Below are positions 21,765 through 31,310 of a stretch of 64,000 nucleotides of DNA, piece by piece. The stretch lies in the NCBI GenBank assembly GCA_015179125.1, contig WHVA01000365.1:54383-118382 (forward strand), written 5' to 3'. The stretch's first letter is position 1. Every line of letters starts with the position of its first letter. This stretch comes from Gautieria morchelliformis (lineage: Eukaryota > Basidiomycota > Agaricomycetes > Gomphales > Gomphaceae). The position numbers and the translations under genes were made by a program. The notes beneath the pieces were generated by a model. That model saw only the letters and a list, made by a program, of their open reading frames with translations. It was not told where the DNA came from and searched no databases.

Positions 21765-22765
21765 TTGCTCGGAGTTACTGGTGGCCTGGGATGGGACGTT
21801 ACATTGCAAAATATGTGAAGGCCTGTGACCTGTGCAACCGGACAAAAACCTTCCCTGCTTCTCCCATTGGCAAGCTTCTACCAAACCGTATCCCAGACCG
21901 TAGATGGCAGGTTATGTCTGTTGACTTGATTGTAGAACTGCCTACCAGTCATGGCTATGATGCTCTCCTTGTTGTCGTCGATCGCCTCTCAAAGCGTGCA
22001 CATGTCATTCCCACCACTTCAGATGTAACTTCGGTGGGAGTTGCCCGACTCTTCCGTGATCATGTTTGGAAACTTCATGGGCTCCCTGAAGAAATCATCA
22101 GTGATCGAGGCACACAGTTCATCTCCCAGTTCATGCATGAACTGAACAAACTTCTTGGTGTCAAAGTCGCTGCCTCTACTGCTTATCACCCCCAAACTGA
22201 TGGACAGACTGAAAGGGTTAATCAGGAGATTGAGCAATACCTTCGACTATTCGTCAACCAGCGTCAGGATGATTGGTTTGAATGGATATCCTTGGCCGAG
22301 TTTGCCTATAACAACCGAATCCATGCCTCAACCCAGACTACACCCTTCATGTTGGACAGTGGCCAACATCCAAGGCTGGGACTGGAACCAGTCCGGGAAA
22401 CTCGACTCGAGGCCCTGGATGAGTTCACAACATGGATGGAAGTGGCCACAAGAGAAGCTCGTTCGGCCCTGTCCAAGGCAGCAGAGGACATGGCACGCTT
22501 CTATGACGTGCACCATAAAGCAGCCCCAGTTTATAAGCTTGGTGACAAGGTCTGGCTCAATGCACAAAACATCACAACCACTCGCCCAATGAAGAAGCTA
22601 GACCACAAGTGTCTAGGCCCCTACACTGTTAATAAGGTGGTCTCACGAAATGCCTATGGTCTAAATCTTCCTACATCCTTTGGTCGCACATATCCAGTGT
22701 TCTCTGTTGTCCTGCTTCGGCCATATGAAGATGACCCAATCGTATCCTTTTCTATCGATGTCTAG
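21725..22765 (+). pseudogene. Gypsy integrase fragment, left arm
   Basis: The open frame runs from FTGHPGRWRTTELVARSYWW through the zinc motif cysteines (KACDLCNRTK) to the DDE core: MSVDLIVELPTSHGYD (first Asp), SDRGTQFISQFMHE (second Asp) and DGQTERVNQEIEQYL (Glu). It then passes the C-terminal segment WLNAQNI, LDHKCLGPYTVNKVVSRNAY. This is the integrase of a Ty3/Gypsy element, which would insert its cDNA in the nucleus. The catalytic triad is intact, but RT, RNase H and Gag are absent and a TGA closes the frame upstream at 21722. It is therefore a fragment, possibly fused to the orphan gene before it. Confidence 0.85.
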
Positions 22766-22850
22766 ATACAAAGCCACTCACTCCGTTGATAGCTTTATAT
22801 ATAGGTAGATACTAATTGCTCGGGACTTTGAGAGTGAGTTTCAAGGTGAC

Positions 22851-23108
22851 ATGGAGAGATTCCTTGGCTTCTTCACCTACACCGGTAGTGTGTGGCGGAA
22901 GGTTGAAGTTAAGACACGGTCAATGCATCTCCTGGTCACCAAGGACATCCCCAATTGCACCAAATGTCTGGAACAGGAGCAGCAGCAGGAACACTACAAG
23001 GATGAGAAAGGTGTGTTTTCCAAGGAGAAGTGGCTGGAGAGGTGGGGGTCAAAAAACAAGTGGGACATTTATTACGAACTAGAGCCCAAAGCTAGGGAAT
23101 GGACCTAG
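22851..23108 (+). CDS. Small unassigned ORF next to Gypsy integrase (left arm)
   Basis: 85 codons (MERFLGFFTYTGSVWRKVEV, then KCLEQEQQQEHYKDEKG and WGSKNKWDIYYELEPKARE). Composition is protein-like and the frame is preserved in both arms, but no domain is recognised. It could be the C-terminal tail of the Gypsy polyprotein or a host exon. Confidence 0.3.
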   Translation: MERFLGFFTYTGSVWRKVEVKTRSMHLLVTKDIPNCTKCLEQEQQQEHYKDEKGVFSKEKWLERWGSKNKWDIYYELEPKAREWT

Positions 23109-23811
23109 ACAAACTAATTAGACAAGTTAATTCTAAAGAATACTAAGTGACTATGGGGTGTGCTACTAAGTGTAGCTAAGGAATTAGGGTCTTGAGTGAC
23201 CCGGGATACTTCAGCTAGGACTCGATACGCTTAGAACTCGAGCGCCGGGGGAAATGACCAGCAGAAGTGGTAGTTTTAATTGGGAACAGTGTTCGGTCTT
23301 TTTATACAAGCATATCTAAGATAACTAACGATGAGATTGAGGGGGCATGGGCGAGAGGAAGGTCAGAAGGTGGTGGACTGGGGGTTGGAGATGGGTGTGG
23401 AGCATTTGTGGGGTAGATCGGGAAGATGGAACTACCTACGTGTACATATTGTGGAGCAACATGATGTGATCGCGAAATGGAACAGGGTCGGGTCAGGTGA
23501 AGAGGGGGAAAAGAAAAAAGATGGGACTCGATAGTCCAGCTGATCTGCGATGTATATGCGGCGTTGTGAGCCCGTGAGAACGCGTGGGCTTGTGTGGCTC
23601 CTTGACTCGGCTCGACTTGACTCGACTTGACTTGACTCGACTCAGTGCGCACGTGCATGCCTCAGTGGACTCGTTTGACTCGTGGGATGGTGGAAGCTCA
23701 TGGAGGGGAAGGAGTGGTAAGTAACTGGTGGATCAAAGTGGGTGAGGGGATGACAGAATACCATGCGGTCCATTTCCTAACATTAATTACACCTTACTGT
23801 TAGATGCTATG
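23109..23811. other. Possible LTR/promoter region (left arm)
   Basis: On the minus strand a TATAAAAAG box (about 23297-23305) follows a C-rich upstream region and is followed by a leader-like AT-poor segment, which resembles an LTR promoter pointing left. A GACTTGACTC-type tandem microsatellite lies at about 23600-23645. Ends could not be delimited. The mirror copy is 43586-44288. Confidence 0.35.
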
Positions 23812-24532
23812 TGTCAAGATTGGATTTTAGGTGTTAATATCATGTGTTAGTGGACACAGCAAATGCCCGAACGGCTTGTGCAATGAGGCGTGTAGTTCGG
23901 CAAACAATGCCAAGCCAATAAAGGTTTATGAGTACTGAATGCTCATACGATATCAGTAAATAGGAAAGAGGCCGTCATGAGTCAGGGTTGGATAGGGGTG
24001 TGCAGTCAGGACACTTCCTATGGCAGGAATGCATTCACATCCTACCCGTAGATCGTATGGGATAAACCCAGCAGACCAAGATTCCGTGCAGGGTAATCTT
24101 TTACCTTCAGACCTGCATGTTTTCTTACATAGGTACCTTTGTCCTCTCTCCCCCCCGTTGTTTCACATTCGCACTCCTTATTTTCTCCATTGCATATGTG
24201 TTTCAAAAGGGGGTTGAGTCAGGAAGGTGATGGGGCCAGTGATGAGCCATCATGCCAGGTAAAGGATGTCAATTGTGTTTGATGGCGTGCCTGCTGCTGA
24301 ATGATGCAAGTAGTGAATGGTTGTTTGGCAAAGTTGGCGAAGGGCAAATGGAGCGAACATAGAGGTGGTAAGACTGTAGATAGGGTAAGCCCCGATCGGG
24401 CAGCCCTCTTATCTTCTGAACATTTATTGGTTCACCCTATTTGCCGAACAGCATACTTATTTGCACAAGTAATTCGGGCATTCGCTGTGTTCACTAATAC
24501 ACAATATTAACACCTAAAAACCAATCTTGACA
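23812..24532. repeat. Fold-back derivative of LTR family 1 (left arm)
   Basis: Begins TGTCAAGATTGG and ends with its complement CCAATCTTGACA, so the two ends are inverted copies of the 5' terminus of LTR family 1. The interior is a patchwork. About 200 bp is in the same order as the intact copy at 36580. A block (about 24020-24200) containing the CAGACCAAGATTCCGTGCAG region is inverted. A forward block follows with the TTGATGGCGTGCCTGCTG segment, and then the inverted 5' end. No target duplication is visible. Confidence 0.7.
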
Positions 24533-24727
24533 GGCAGCAGATATCACAGTATCACAATGTGTCAGTCGGTATGTGAGGCCCCCAGTTCATTGCCAAGCTC
24601 GCCCAAGAGCTGTCCCAGAAGATTGTGTGATCTCTGTGGCACTGAGCGGTTGCCCTTACAGAAAGTTCTTGAAGTAAGCTACATTACTAACTAAAACTTG
24701 CCTGATGGGCACTGTGATGTTTGGACT

Positions 24728-26382
24728 CTACTTAAAATTCGACTCTAATTTAAAGCATGGATTTTTAGAGTCCTCTGGTCTGTCATAGTCATGGAGGTGC
24801 TCATGGTTGTCGTTAGGGGAGTAGAAATAACGAAACATGGTGATTGCCTCCACCTGTGACCAACCACCCCAGGCAGCTAGCATGCCAACAGTCCACTGAC
24901 AGTGCTTGAGGCGATATTGGCAGCCTCTGCGGCGGAAGGAATGTGTCCCGTAGAGTGCCCAGCTACAATAACCCAAGCTCTGCATGTCCTTTGTCAGTGA
25001 ACGACTAACAATGGCCCCAGTCTAAGGGGGGGGAACAAAGGCTCAGGAATGAGGACCAAGGACAGTATAGAACACATACCAGAGGCTCGTTGTGCAACAC
25101 ACCACCTGAAGAGTTGACTTTCAAGAACAGTGGGCCAGTGCAGGGTATCTCAGGCCCATAGAGCCTTGCCAAACACAGAAGTGCATGAATGGGACATATC
25201 TGAACATCAGCATCATTTGCATATAGGCGCCAAGTATGAGTGACACCAGTCTGGGCTGACTTCCGAGTGACAAGCTTGATATCATAGTAGCAGCCTGTAG
25301 CAGGAAGATGTCAGACTTTATGGCTGATACTAGTGACTGTCACATATGTTCACCAGGATGGAAATCAATGCTCTCAAATGTCAAATGGACGGCTTCTTCA
25401 ATTCGAAGCAGCAGTAGCCATGCAAGAAGATAAGTAGCCTGTGAGGGGATACATATTCAGATCAGGACTGAAAACTGGTTATAAATGCATTGCTTACATA
25501 TCGAACCACACCCCACCGACGCTCAGCAACTGAGAGACCATTCTCCTCCAGGCACAGCTGATGCAGGCTGTGCATGTCTTCCAATGTTAAGGCCCTAGCT
25601 GACTGTGAGGTCTCACACGCTGCTGCCTTGGTTTTCTCAAGGCCAATCATAAACTGGGAGACGATTGGAGAGCGAGTGGGAAGACCATAACTGTAGGAAA
25701 GATTAGCCGATATCCATGGGTAAGAAGGTCATCCTCACCAAGTAGCCAAGTTCCTATCTACTCGCCATTCCGTCACATTTTCTTCAGGGCGAAGTGTCTT
25801 GTAGAAGTAGGTGAGGGCAGCACGGATGGAGACAGCAGTAGCAAACTGTAAACTGAATCAGTTTCAAGCTAACTGAACTACAAGGGTGAGACTGAAATAC
25901 CTTTTTTCCTTCACAACCGTCTGCGATTGGCCCGCATTGTTTGGTGATGAATGATCGCACCTCAAAGGGAGATTGGGAATTGACCTCAGGGGTCCAATTG
26001 GGGTTCTCCTCCAGCATAAACTTGACAAAAGCACGAACAATACTTAAGTCAATGGTGAGTTATATCATTTACACTCTGCAGGAGCCTGTCAACTCACTGA
26101 AGATGTCCAGCCCGAGTTTTGTCAGTAATATTACGCCTGGCTATTGCATCTGCAACATCTTCAAGCTTTGATTTTTCTTCAGGAAAGTCCTCAAGGGCAG
26201 CATGGACCAGGTCATCTATATTGTTAGCATCAGATGCCCAGGTCTCTTGCTCCAGTTCTAGCCGGGTTTGCTCCTCTAGGATCTAGGGAATGAGATTGGT
26301 CAGATACATATCATGGGAGTAGAATGTGATCACTTGCCTTTTGTTCAATTTCATCTGGAGGTTGGAGGCTGGCAGACGACAT
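24728..26382 (-). CDS. Crypton-like tyrosine recombinase, eight exons, left arm
   Basis: Mirror image of the gene at 41017-42670, with start at 26382 and stop at 24728. The exon pieces visible here are the same: N-terminal SSASLQPPDEIEQK, LEEQTRLELEQETWASD, the R-I box LLLRIEEAVHLTFESIDFH, YDIKLVTRKSAQTGVTHTW, the box GTHSFRRRGCQY (HxxR), AAWGGWSQ, and the nucleophile region MFRYFYSPND. All introns keep their GT-AG (one GC-AG) sites. This is a DNA recombinase family that cuts and rejoins DNA through a tyrosine. The transposon-like context suggests it mobilises the unit it sits in; that is inference. Confidence 0.8.
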
Positions 26383-26730
26383 GGTGGTGGATGCGCACGT
26401 ATGATTGATCGATCGCAGGCGGAGTTTGAAAACCGCCACGCACGGTGGCTGTTTGCGCCGTCGCATTTTCTTTTTGTGCAATCTATTGTATTAGTTCTTG
26501 TGTTATCCATCTATGTTGAGAGAGTATTTTTATGTATAGCTAAGGTTGCCACATTGGTTAAGACTTAATTTTCATATTTATTTATTTTCCATTAAAAATT
26601 GAAAATATGAGAAAATGTTACATGATAAATATCTTCAAGTAACGGCGGCATTGCGTGTGCACGCATGGGGGTGGTCGGTGGAGGTCGAGGCGGCCGTAGC
26701 ATCACGGTGGAGGACGCGGCGACGTCGTCG
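26383..26730. other. AT-rich spacer between recombinase and secreted protein genes (left arm)
   Basis: About 350 bp between two genes both read on the minus strand: it lies upstream of the recombinase start and downstream of the secreted protein stop. It should therefore hold the recombinase promoter. No clear TATA box or repeat was recognised. Confidence 0.4.
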
Positions 26731-27024
26731 TCACATGCAAGGAAACGGCGAGGGAGCAGGAAAGCTAGGAGGCAGACTCACAGAGGGCGCAGGGGGTGCA
26801 GGGGGCGCAATGGAAACAATGGGCCCAAGGAGCGAAGGGAGGATCGAAGGAATCGGAGGGAGCGCAGGTAACTGATGGGGCACAAGGGACACAATGGGCC
26901 CAAGGAGTGACGGGAGGATCGAGGGAGCAGGAAACCTAGGAGGCAGACTCACAGAGGGCGCAAGGGGTGCAGGGAGCGCAAACGCAGAGGTGGCGATGGC
27001 AAGGAGGACAAAGGAGTGCATCAT
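26731..27024 (-). CDS. Small secreted proline/leucine-rich protein, left arm
   Basis: 97 codons. MMHSFVLLAIATSAFALPAP is a standard signal peptide, with cleavage likely after AFA. The mature part is built from two copies of SILPSLLGPIVS separated by LPALPPIP-type linkers and flanked by APSVSLPP units. It has no cysteine and no known domain. Upstream on the minus strand a TATAAA lies about 100 bp before the start, and a near-perfect 27-bp palindrome (27178-27204) lies about 55 bp further out. The right-arm copy differs by one residue (Ser to Gly). The role is unknown; a wall-associated or effector-like protein is a guess from size and signal alone. Confidence 0.6.
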   Translation of the reverse strand: MMHSFVLLAIATSAFALPAPLAPSVSLPPRFPAPSILPSLLGPIVSLVPHQLPALPPIPSILPSLLGPIVSIAPPAPPAPSVSLPPSFPAPSPFPCM

Positions 27025-27177
27025 GGTAATGACCGTGGATTGTAAGTAGGGCGTGTGATGACGGTTGGGGAAAGGATCAGAAGGATGAACGGGGAGCCGT
27101 GTAGATGTTATCCAAGGAATTTATACTGTCCCCCAGTACTGGTTGGACTGGCGCCACCGGGGTATTCAACCAATCTA

Positions 27178-27204
27178 ACTGAATGGCAATCATTGTCATT
27201 CAGT
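27178..27204. promoter_or_regulatory. Palindrome upstream of the secreted protein gene (left arm)
   Basis: ACTGAATGGCAATCATTGTC and its continuation form an inverted repeat of ACTGAATG(G/A)CAAT with one mismatch. It lies between the minisatellite and the TATA box of the secreted protein gene. It could be a protein-binding site or a hairpin; the mirror copy is at 40196-40222. Confidence 0.4.
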
Positions 27205-27259
27205 CAGCAGTTCTATAGATTAGGACTGGGACAAGATACTTCATAAATTTGCCAAGGAT

Positions 27260-28500
27260 CGTCGTCGCATGTGCACGGGGGCACGTGGCCCGTGGTGCGC
27301 GGGCAGGCAGTGCGTGGGGAGGTGGTGCGCGTGGAGGGAGGTGATGCTGGAGGTGGTGTGGAGGGCAGGCAGTGTGCGGCGAGGTGGTGCGTGTGGAGGC
27401 GGTGTGGCATGCGGTGCGCGTCGTGCATGGGCAGGCAGTGTGCGGGTCATCGTCCCGTGCGCACGCAAAGGGCGGGTAGAGGTGGTGCCCGTGGAGGGAG
27501 GATGTGGGGGGCAGGCAGTGCGCGGCGAGGTGGTGCGTGTGGAGGCGGCATGGCATGCGGTGCACGTCGTGCACGGGCAGGCAGTGCGCAGGTCGTCATC
27601 GCGTGCGCACGCAAAGGGCGGGTAGAGGTGGTGCCCGTGGATGTGATGGCGGCGGCGTCATCGCATGTGCGGGCAGGTAGTGCGTGTGGAGGTGACGGCA
27701 GTGTCGTCGCGTGTGGTGCGCGCGGAGGTGGTGCGCGTGGAGGTGACGGCGGCGTCGTCGTCGCTTGTGGGCAGGTAGTGCACGCGGAGGTGGTGTGCGC
27801 CGTGTGCGTGCAGGTGGTGCGCGCGGAGGTGGTGCGCGTGGAGGTGACGGCGGTGTCGCCGTCGCGTGTGGGCAGGTAGTGCGCGTGTTGTTTGTGTGCG
27901 CCGTGTGCCTGGAGGTGGTGCGCGCGGAGGTGGTGCGCGCGGAGGTGGTGCGCGTGGAGGTGATGGCGGCGTTGTCGTCGCGTGTGGGCAGGTGGTGCGC
28001 GTGGAGGTGATGGCGTTGTCGTCGCGTGTGTGCGCAGGCAGTGCGCGCGGAGGTGGTGTGAGTGGAGGTGACGGCGTTCTCGTCGCGTGTGCGGGCAGGT
28101 AGTGCGCACGGAGGTGGTGCGCGCAGAGGTGATGGCGGTGGCATCGTCGCGTGTGGTGCGCGCCATGTGGGTGCAGGTTGTGTGCAGGTAGTGCACACGG
28201 AGGTGGTGCGAGCGGAGGTGACGGCGGCCTCGTCGCGTGTGTGCGCAGGTAGTGTGCGCGGAGGTGGTGCACGTGGAGGTGATGGCGTCGTCGTCGTCGC
28301 GTGTGCGGGCAGGTAGTGCGCGCAGATGTGATGGCGGCGTCGTCATTGCGTGTGTGCAGGTAGTGCGCGCGGAGGTGGTGTGAGCGGAGGTGGTGCACGT
28401 GGAGGTGACAGCGTCATCGTCGTTCCGTGTACGGGCAGGTAGTGCGCAAGGTGGTGCGCGCGGATGTGACAGCGGCGGCGTCGTCGCGTGCTGTGGTGGT
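27260..28500 (+). repeat. GC-rich minisatellite, left arm
   Basis: Degenerate tandem units of roughly 30-70 bp built from GCGCGCGGAGGTGGTGCGCG, GTGGAGGTGACGGCG and GTCGTCGCGTGTGCGGGCAG-like modules. All frames are open over long distances because of composition, so the long His/Arg/Thr-rich or Gly/Val-rich frames here are not treated as genes. The array is about 130 bp shorter than its mirror image in the right arm. Confidence 0.85.
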
Positions 28501-28587
28501 AGCCTTGTGGGTGCAAGGGGAGGGTGAGTGGGCGGCAAGGGAAGTAATCAGACGCCGTAGGAAAAAAAAGATTCGTATTACCTCAGC

Positions 28588-28970
28588 CATGTCCCGCAGA
28601 GCGACCAGAATCGACTTTTTTTACGGGAAATGGCCCCCACTGACAGCACAGTGGGTGCCTGGCATGTCCCGCAATGCGCTAAACCTTGATGGCGATTGCA
28701 GGACATGCGCTAAGAATGGAGCACAGGGCGGCTATAGGGAAGCGCGCGGCCTCACCGAGCCAACGCGTGAACCGCGTCCCTCACGCGTCTGAAGGAGTTC
28801 CTTCAGTGGCGAGAGTGACCCCCAGGTGGGGGGCCGGCGTCCCCTTCACCAGCGCGGTCGCTGCGGTCGTCGCGATCGGTGCTGCAGGCAGCAGAAAAAA
28901 AACCGGCCGGGGGCCACTCACGTAAGCCCCGCCTGGCATCGGCCGCCGCGTGTCCCGCAGTGATCTAAGG
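28588..28970 (+). repeat. Inner subterminal and terminal repeats of the arm unit (left)
   Basis: CATGTCCCGCAGAGCG (28588), CATGTCCCGCAATGCG (28663), the inverted TTGCAGGACATG (28697) and the terminal TGTCCCGCAGTGATCTAAG (28951-28969) are variants of one motif. The terminal copy is the inverted partner of 20672-20691. Repeated subterminal motifs next to a terminal inverted repeat are the usual layout of recombinase- or transposase-binding ends. The overlapping open frames here are not supported as genes. Confidence 0.55.
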
Positions 28971-28977
28971 GTTGCTT

Positions 28978-30900
28978 ACTAATGCCGTTTTTGTGCTGTG
29001 TCCCAGGGCTTCTGCTCTTCTTGCCCGCTTCTTCCGAGCTTCTTTCGCCACTTCGCCCTTCTTCTGCAGCTTCTGCCCGTCGATGCTAACCCCGCCTCCC
29101 AGATAACGGAACACTCCAACATTCTGCGTGACTTCGCGAACCACTACATCTCCCGCTCCCTGCCCACGCCACATCGACGTAGCGAGCTGCCGACGGCCTG
29201 GGCAACCCCACCCCGCGCCATCCGAGGTCGTGGAGATGGCGCACTGTGCGGAGCTCGTGATGTGTTTGGTGGAGCATTTGTGGAGGCTTTCCGGGGTGGT
29301 GTGGGTGGCGCTGGCGGCGTGGATGGGATAGGTATCCCGGCGGGGGCGGGTGTAGAGGAGATGGAGTTGGCACTGGGAGGGCGGGTTCGGGGGCGGTGCG
29401 AGTGGTGGGAGAGGGATGGAAGGGGGAAGAGGGAGAAGGTGAGGGAGAAAGGGGGAAGAGGAATCACAACGATAGGGACGTGCGCGAGCGTGACAGGGAC
29501 AGGGACAGGGATAGGGCGGGTGGGGGCGAGCGGGGTGAGGAGGAACGGGGCCACGATAGAGGTGAGATTGGCTCGTGCAGGCACAACCTATGCAGGCGAT
29601 GCATGTGGTTCATAAGGTCAAAATTGCAAGAACACCGATACCCTATTATCTATCCGATCTGCCAGAATGCGAAATAATCAGGCAGTAAGAGTGCACTCTC
29701 TTTTGATAGTCGCTTCCGATGCGTACTGAGACATCTTATGCTATCTTTCATCTTTTTCTCAGTTCTCAGTTATCCTTGACTGTCCCAAGTTTGTCCCCTT
29801 ACCCCAATCGCCTATCCAATCGTTCTCATATCATTCGCTAGGTGCCGGTGCTCCACCTTTGTCGATCTCAATGACCACAAGGACATGAAGCTCCTCATGT
29901 TCCTCTCCACGGCTGCAATCACGTATGGTGCAAGGGCTGCCAACGATACGTCGAGCCTCGGAGCCAGGTACCCAGCATTCCTGCGACGGGTCACTGGAGC
30001 TAGACGACCTGATGAATTATGGGGTTGGCAATATTGCCCAGGTTGGTGTCACGAGTGGAAAGACCAGCACAGGTATACATAAGTAATGATCTTCACACAT
30101 GCTGCAAAACTCCCACTGAGAAACGCGACGGTGTAATCATATGTCGGTGGGTTGTAATTGAACCTGAGGATCTTCGAGTCGTTACATACGTCATGTGGTA
30201 TTGCAATGTCTGGTGAGTGGTCGCAACACGTTCGTTCCGTCGTTCTTTCACTTTGAAGTGCGGCTGATTATCACTGCTCAAGCCATTTTTGTTACATCTG
30301 CGGTGAAAGCACCGTGCGATCGGCGCATCAAGGAGACGTTGGTCCAGCGATTACGAGGCATTACCGACAGCGTGAGTTGTTTCAGCATTGGAAAGGGCTT
30401 GGATTCGAGTCATGAGGCGTGCGCTGATTGCTGAGATGTACGGTGCTCGCTGCATGGGAGCACGCTTCTAGTAGTATGATGTGTTGAAATAATGACGTTG
30501 CTCAGGGCTGTAATAACTTATGCTTTCTACCTCAAACATCAACCAAAGTTACATCCCCAGCTCTGTAGGAGGTGGACCTGAATTGTCCTGTCTGATAGCT
30601 TAAGAGATGTAGCCGGGGAAAGACTTAGTGATAGGATTATTTACAATGGTCTTCGTTAGTCGTCGACATAGATAGTGAGCTCATGAGATGTGGCCAAGGT
30701 GCGGTGAGCTGTCTATGATGCTTTTCTGCTGAGTATTGTCTTGAAATACACATGACGTTTGCACCACAGCATCGACATCTCAGGCACAGAATCCTGCTAT
30801 CTTTGGCCCATGTAATGGATGGTCTGTCGACTGATGATGCACTGGTCGGATGGTTCATAATCGTATTACGGCTTTCTGAGTGGCAATTGAATTGGTAAGC
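28978..30900. other. Start of central spacer, no supported gene
   Basis: GC-rich up to 29600, with a purine-rich run (29400-29530) that translates to a DRDRDRDR-type frame of doubtful meaning. The frame around 29240-29331 (EMAHCAELVMCLVEHLWRL) looks protein-like but matches nothing I know. At 29885 a frame begins MKLLMFLSTAAITYGARA, which resembles a signal peptide, but it ends after 65 codons. Nothing here is solid. Confidence 0.35.
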
Positions 30901-30959
30901 TTACCGATACTAAAACATCACAGAGGACCGCACGGACCACGGTGGCACCCGAGTCACCT

Positions 30960-31310
30960 TATATTGAAAGGATCGGTTGCTGCGACTGGGCCTGGTGCTG
31001 GCCGCCCTAGCGGTTAGGCCTGCACCGCCGAATGTTCGAGCTGTTGCTCGGCCTGCTGCAGGACGCCAGCAGCGCCGCTGCCGGTATTCCCCACAGCAGT
31101 GCCATCCCCCCCAGGACGCCGAGGTTGGGGATTGGGTGTGTGCTGGGGGTGGGAGGGAGGCTGTGTGGGCTGGACGGGTGTGTGCGCCTGCCAGAGCCAG
31201 AACCACCCGCATCTGCAGCAGGCGCCGCACCCCGCCCACACATGCACAGACTACGGCGCGCTGCATTCCACATTGACGAGTACAACACGAACGCGTGGAA
31301 GATGGGGTGC
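30960..31310. repeat. Module shared with 46840-47040, shuffled orientation
   Basis: The block around GCCTGGTGCTGGCCGCCCT (near 30987) recurs in the same orientation near 46948. The block around CCCGCCCACACATGCACAGA to GACGAGTACAACACGAACGC (31230-31295) recurs at about 46850-46925 in the opposite orientation. Similarity is about 80 percent by eye. The region is GC-rich with long overlapping frames and no clear product. Confidence 0.5.

Larger units (their letters stand above)
20691..28977 (+). repeat. Left arm of giant inverted repeat (about 8.3 kb)
   Basis: Bases 20691-28977 are the reverse complement of 46706-38301. Paired coordinates sum to 67397-67399 across the outer 6 kb, so only a few single-base indels separate the arms there; inside the minisatellite the sum drops to 67267. 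The outer match stops exactly at GGAGCGCC (20691) opposite GGCGCTCC (46706). The inner match extends a few bases past the terminal motif, through GGTTGCTT. Gene content is an orphan ORF, a Gypsy fragment, a fold-back LTR relic, a Crypton-like recombinase, a secreted protein and a minisatellite. Confidence 0.95.

Noticed and set aside
27269..28538. Very long His/Arg/Thr/Pro-rich or Gly/Val-rich open frames (up to about 360 codons), repeated at 38676-40159
   Set aside because: They arise from a GC-rich tandem repeat lacking stops in all frames on both strands; no start context, domain or conserved frame.
29396..29677. RD-repeat protein (RERDRDRDRDR) as an RNA-binding factor
   Set aside because: Comes from a purine-rich tract with a GACAGG tandem repeat; no RRM or continuation on either side.
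29885..30082. Signal-peptide-like 65-codon ORF
   Set aside because: Too short, no domain, and the following sequence shows no continuing exon that could be justified.
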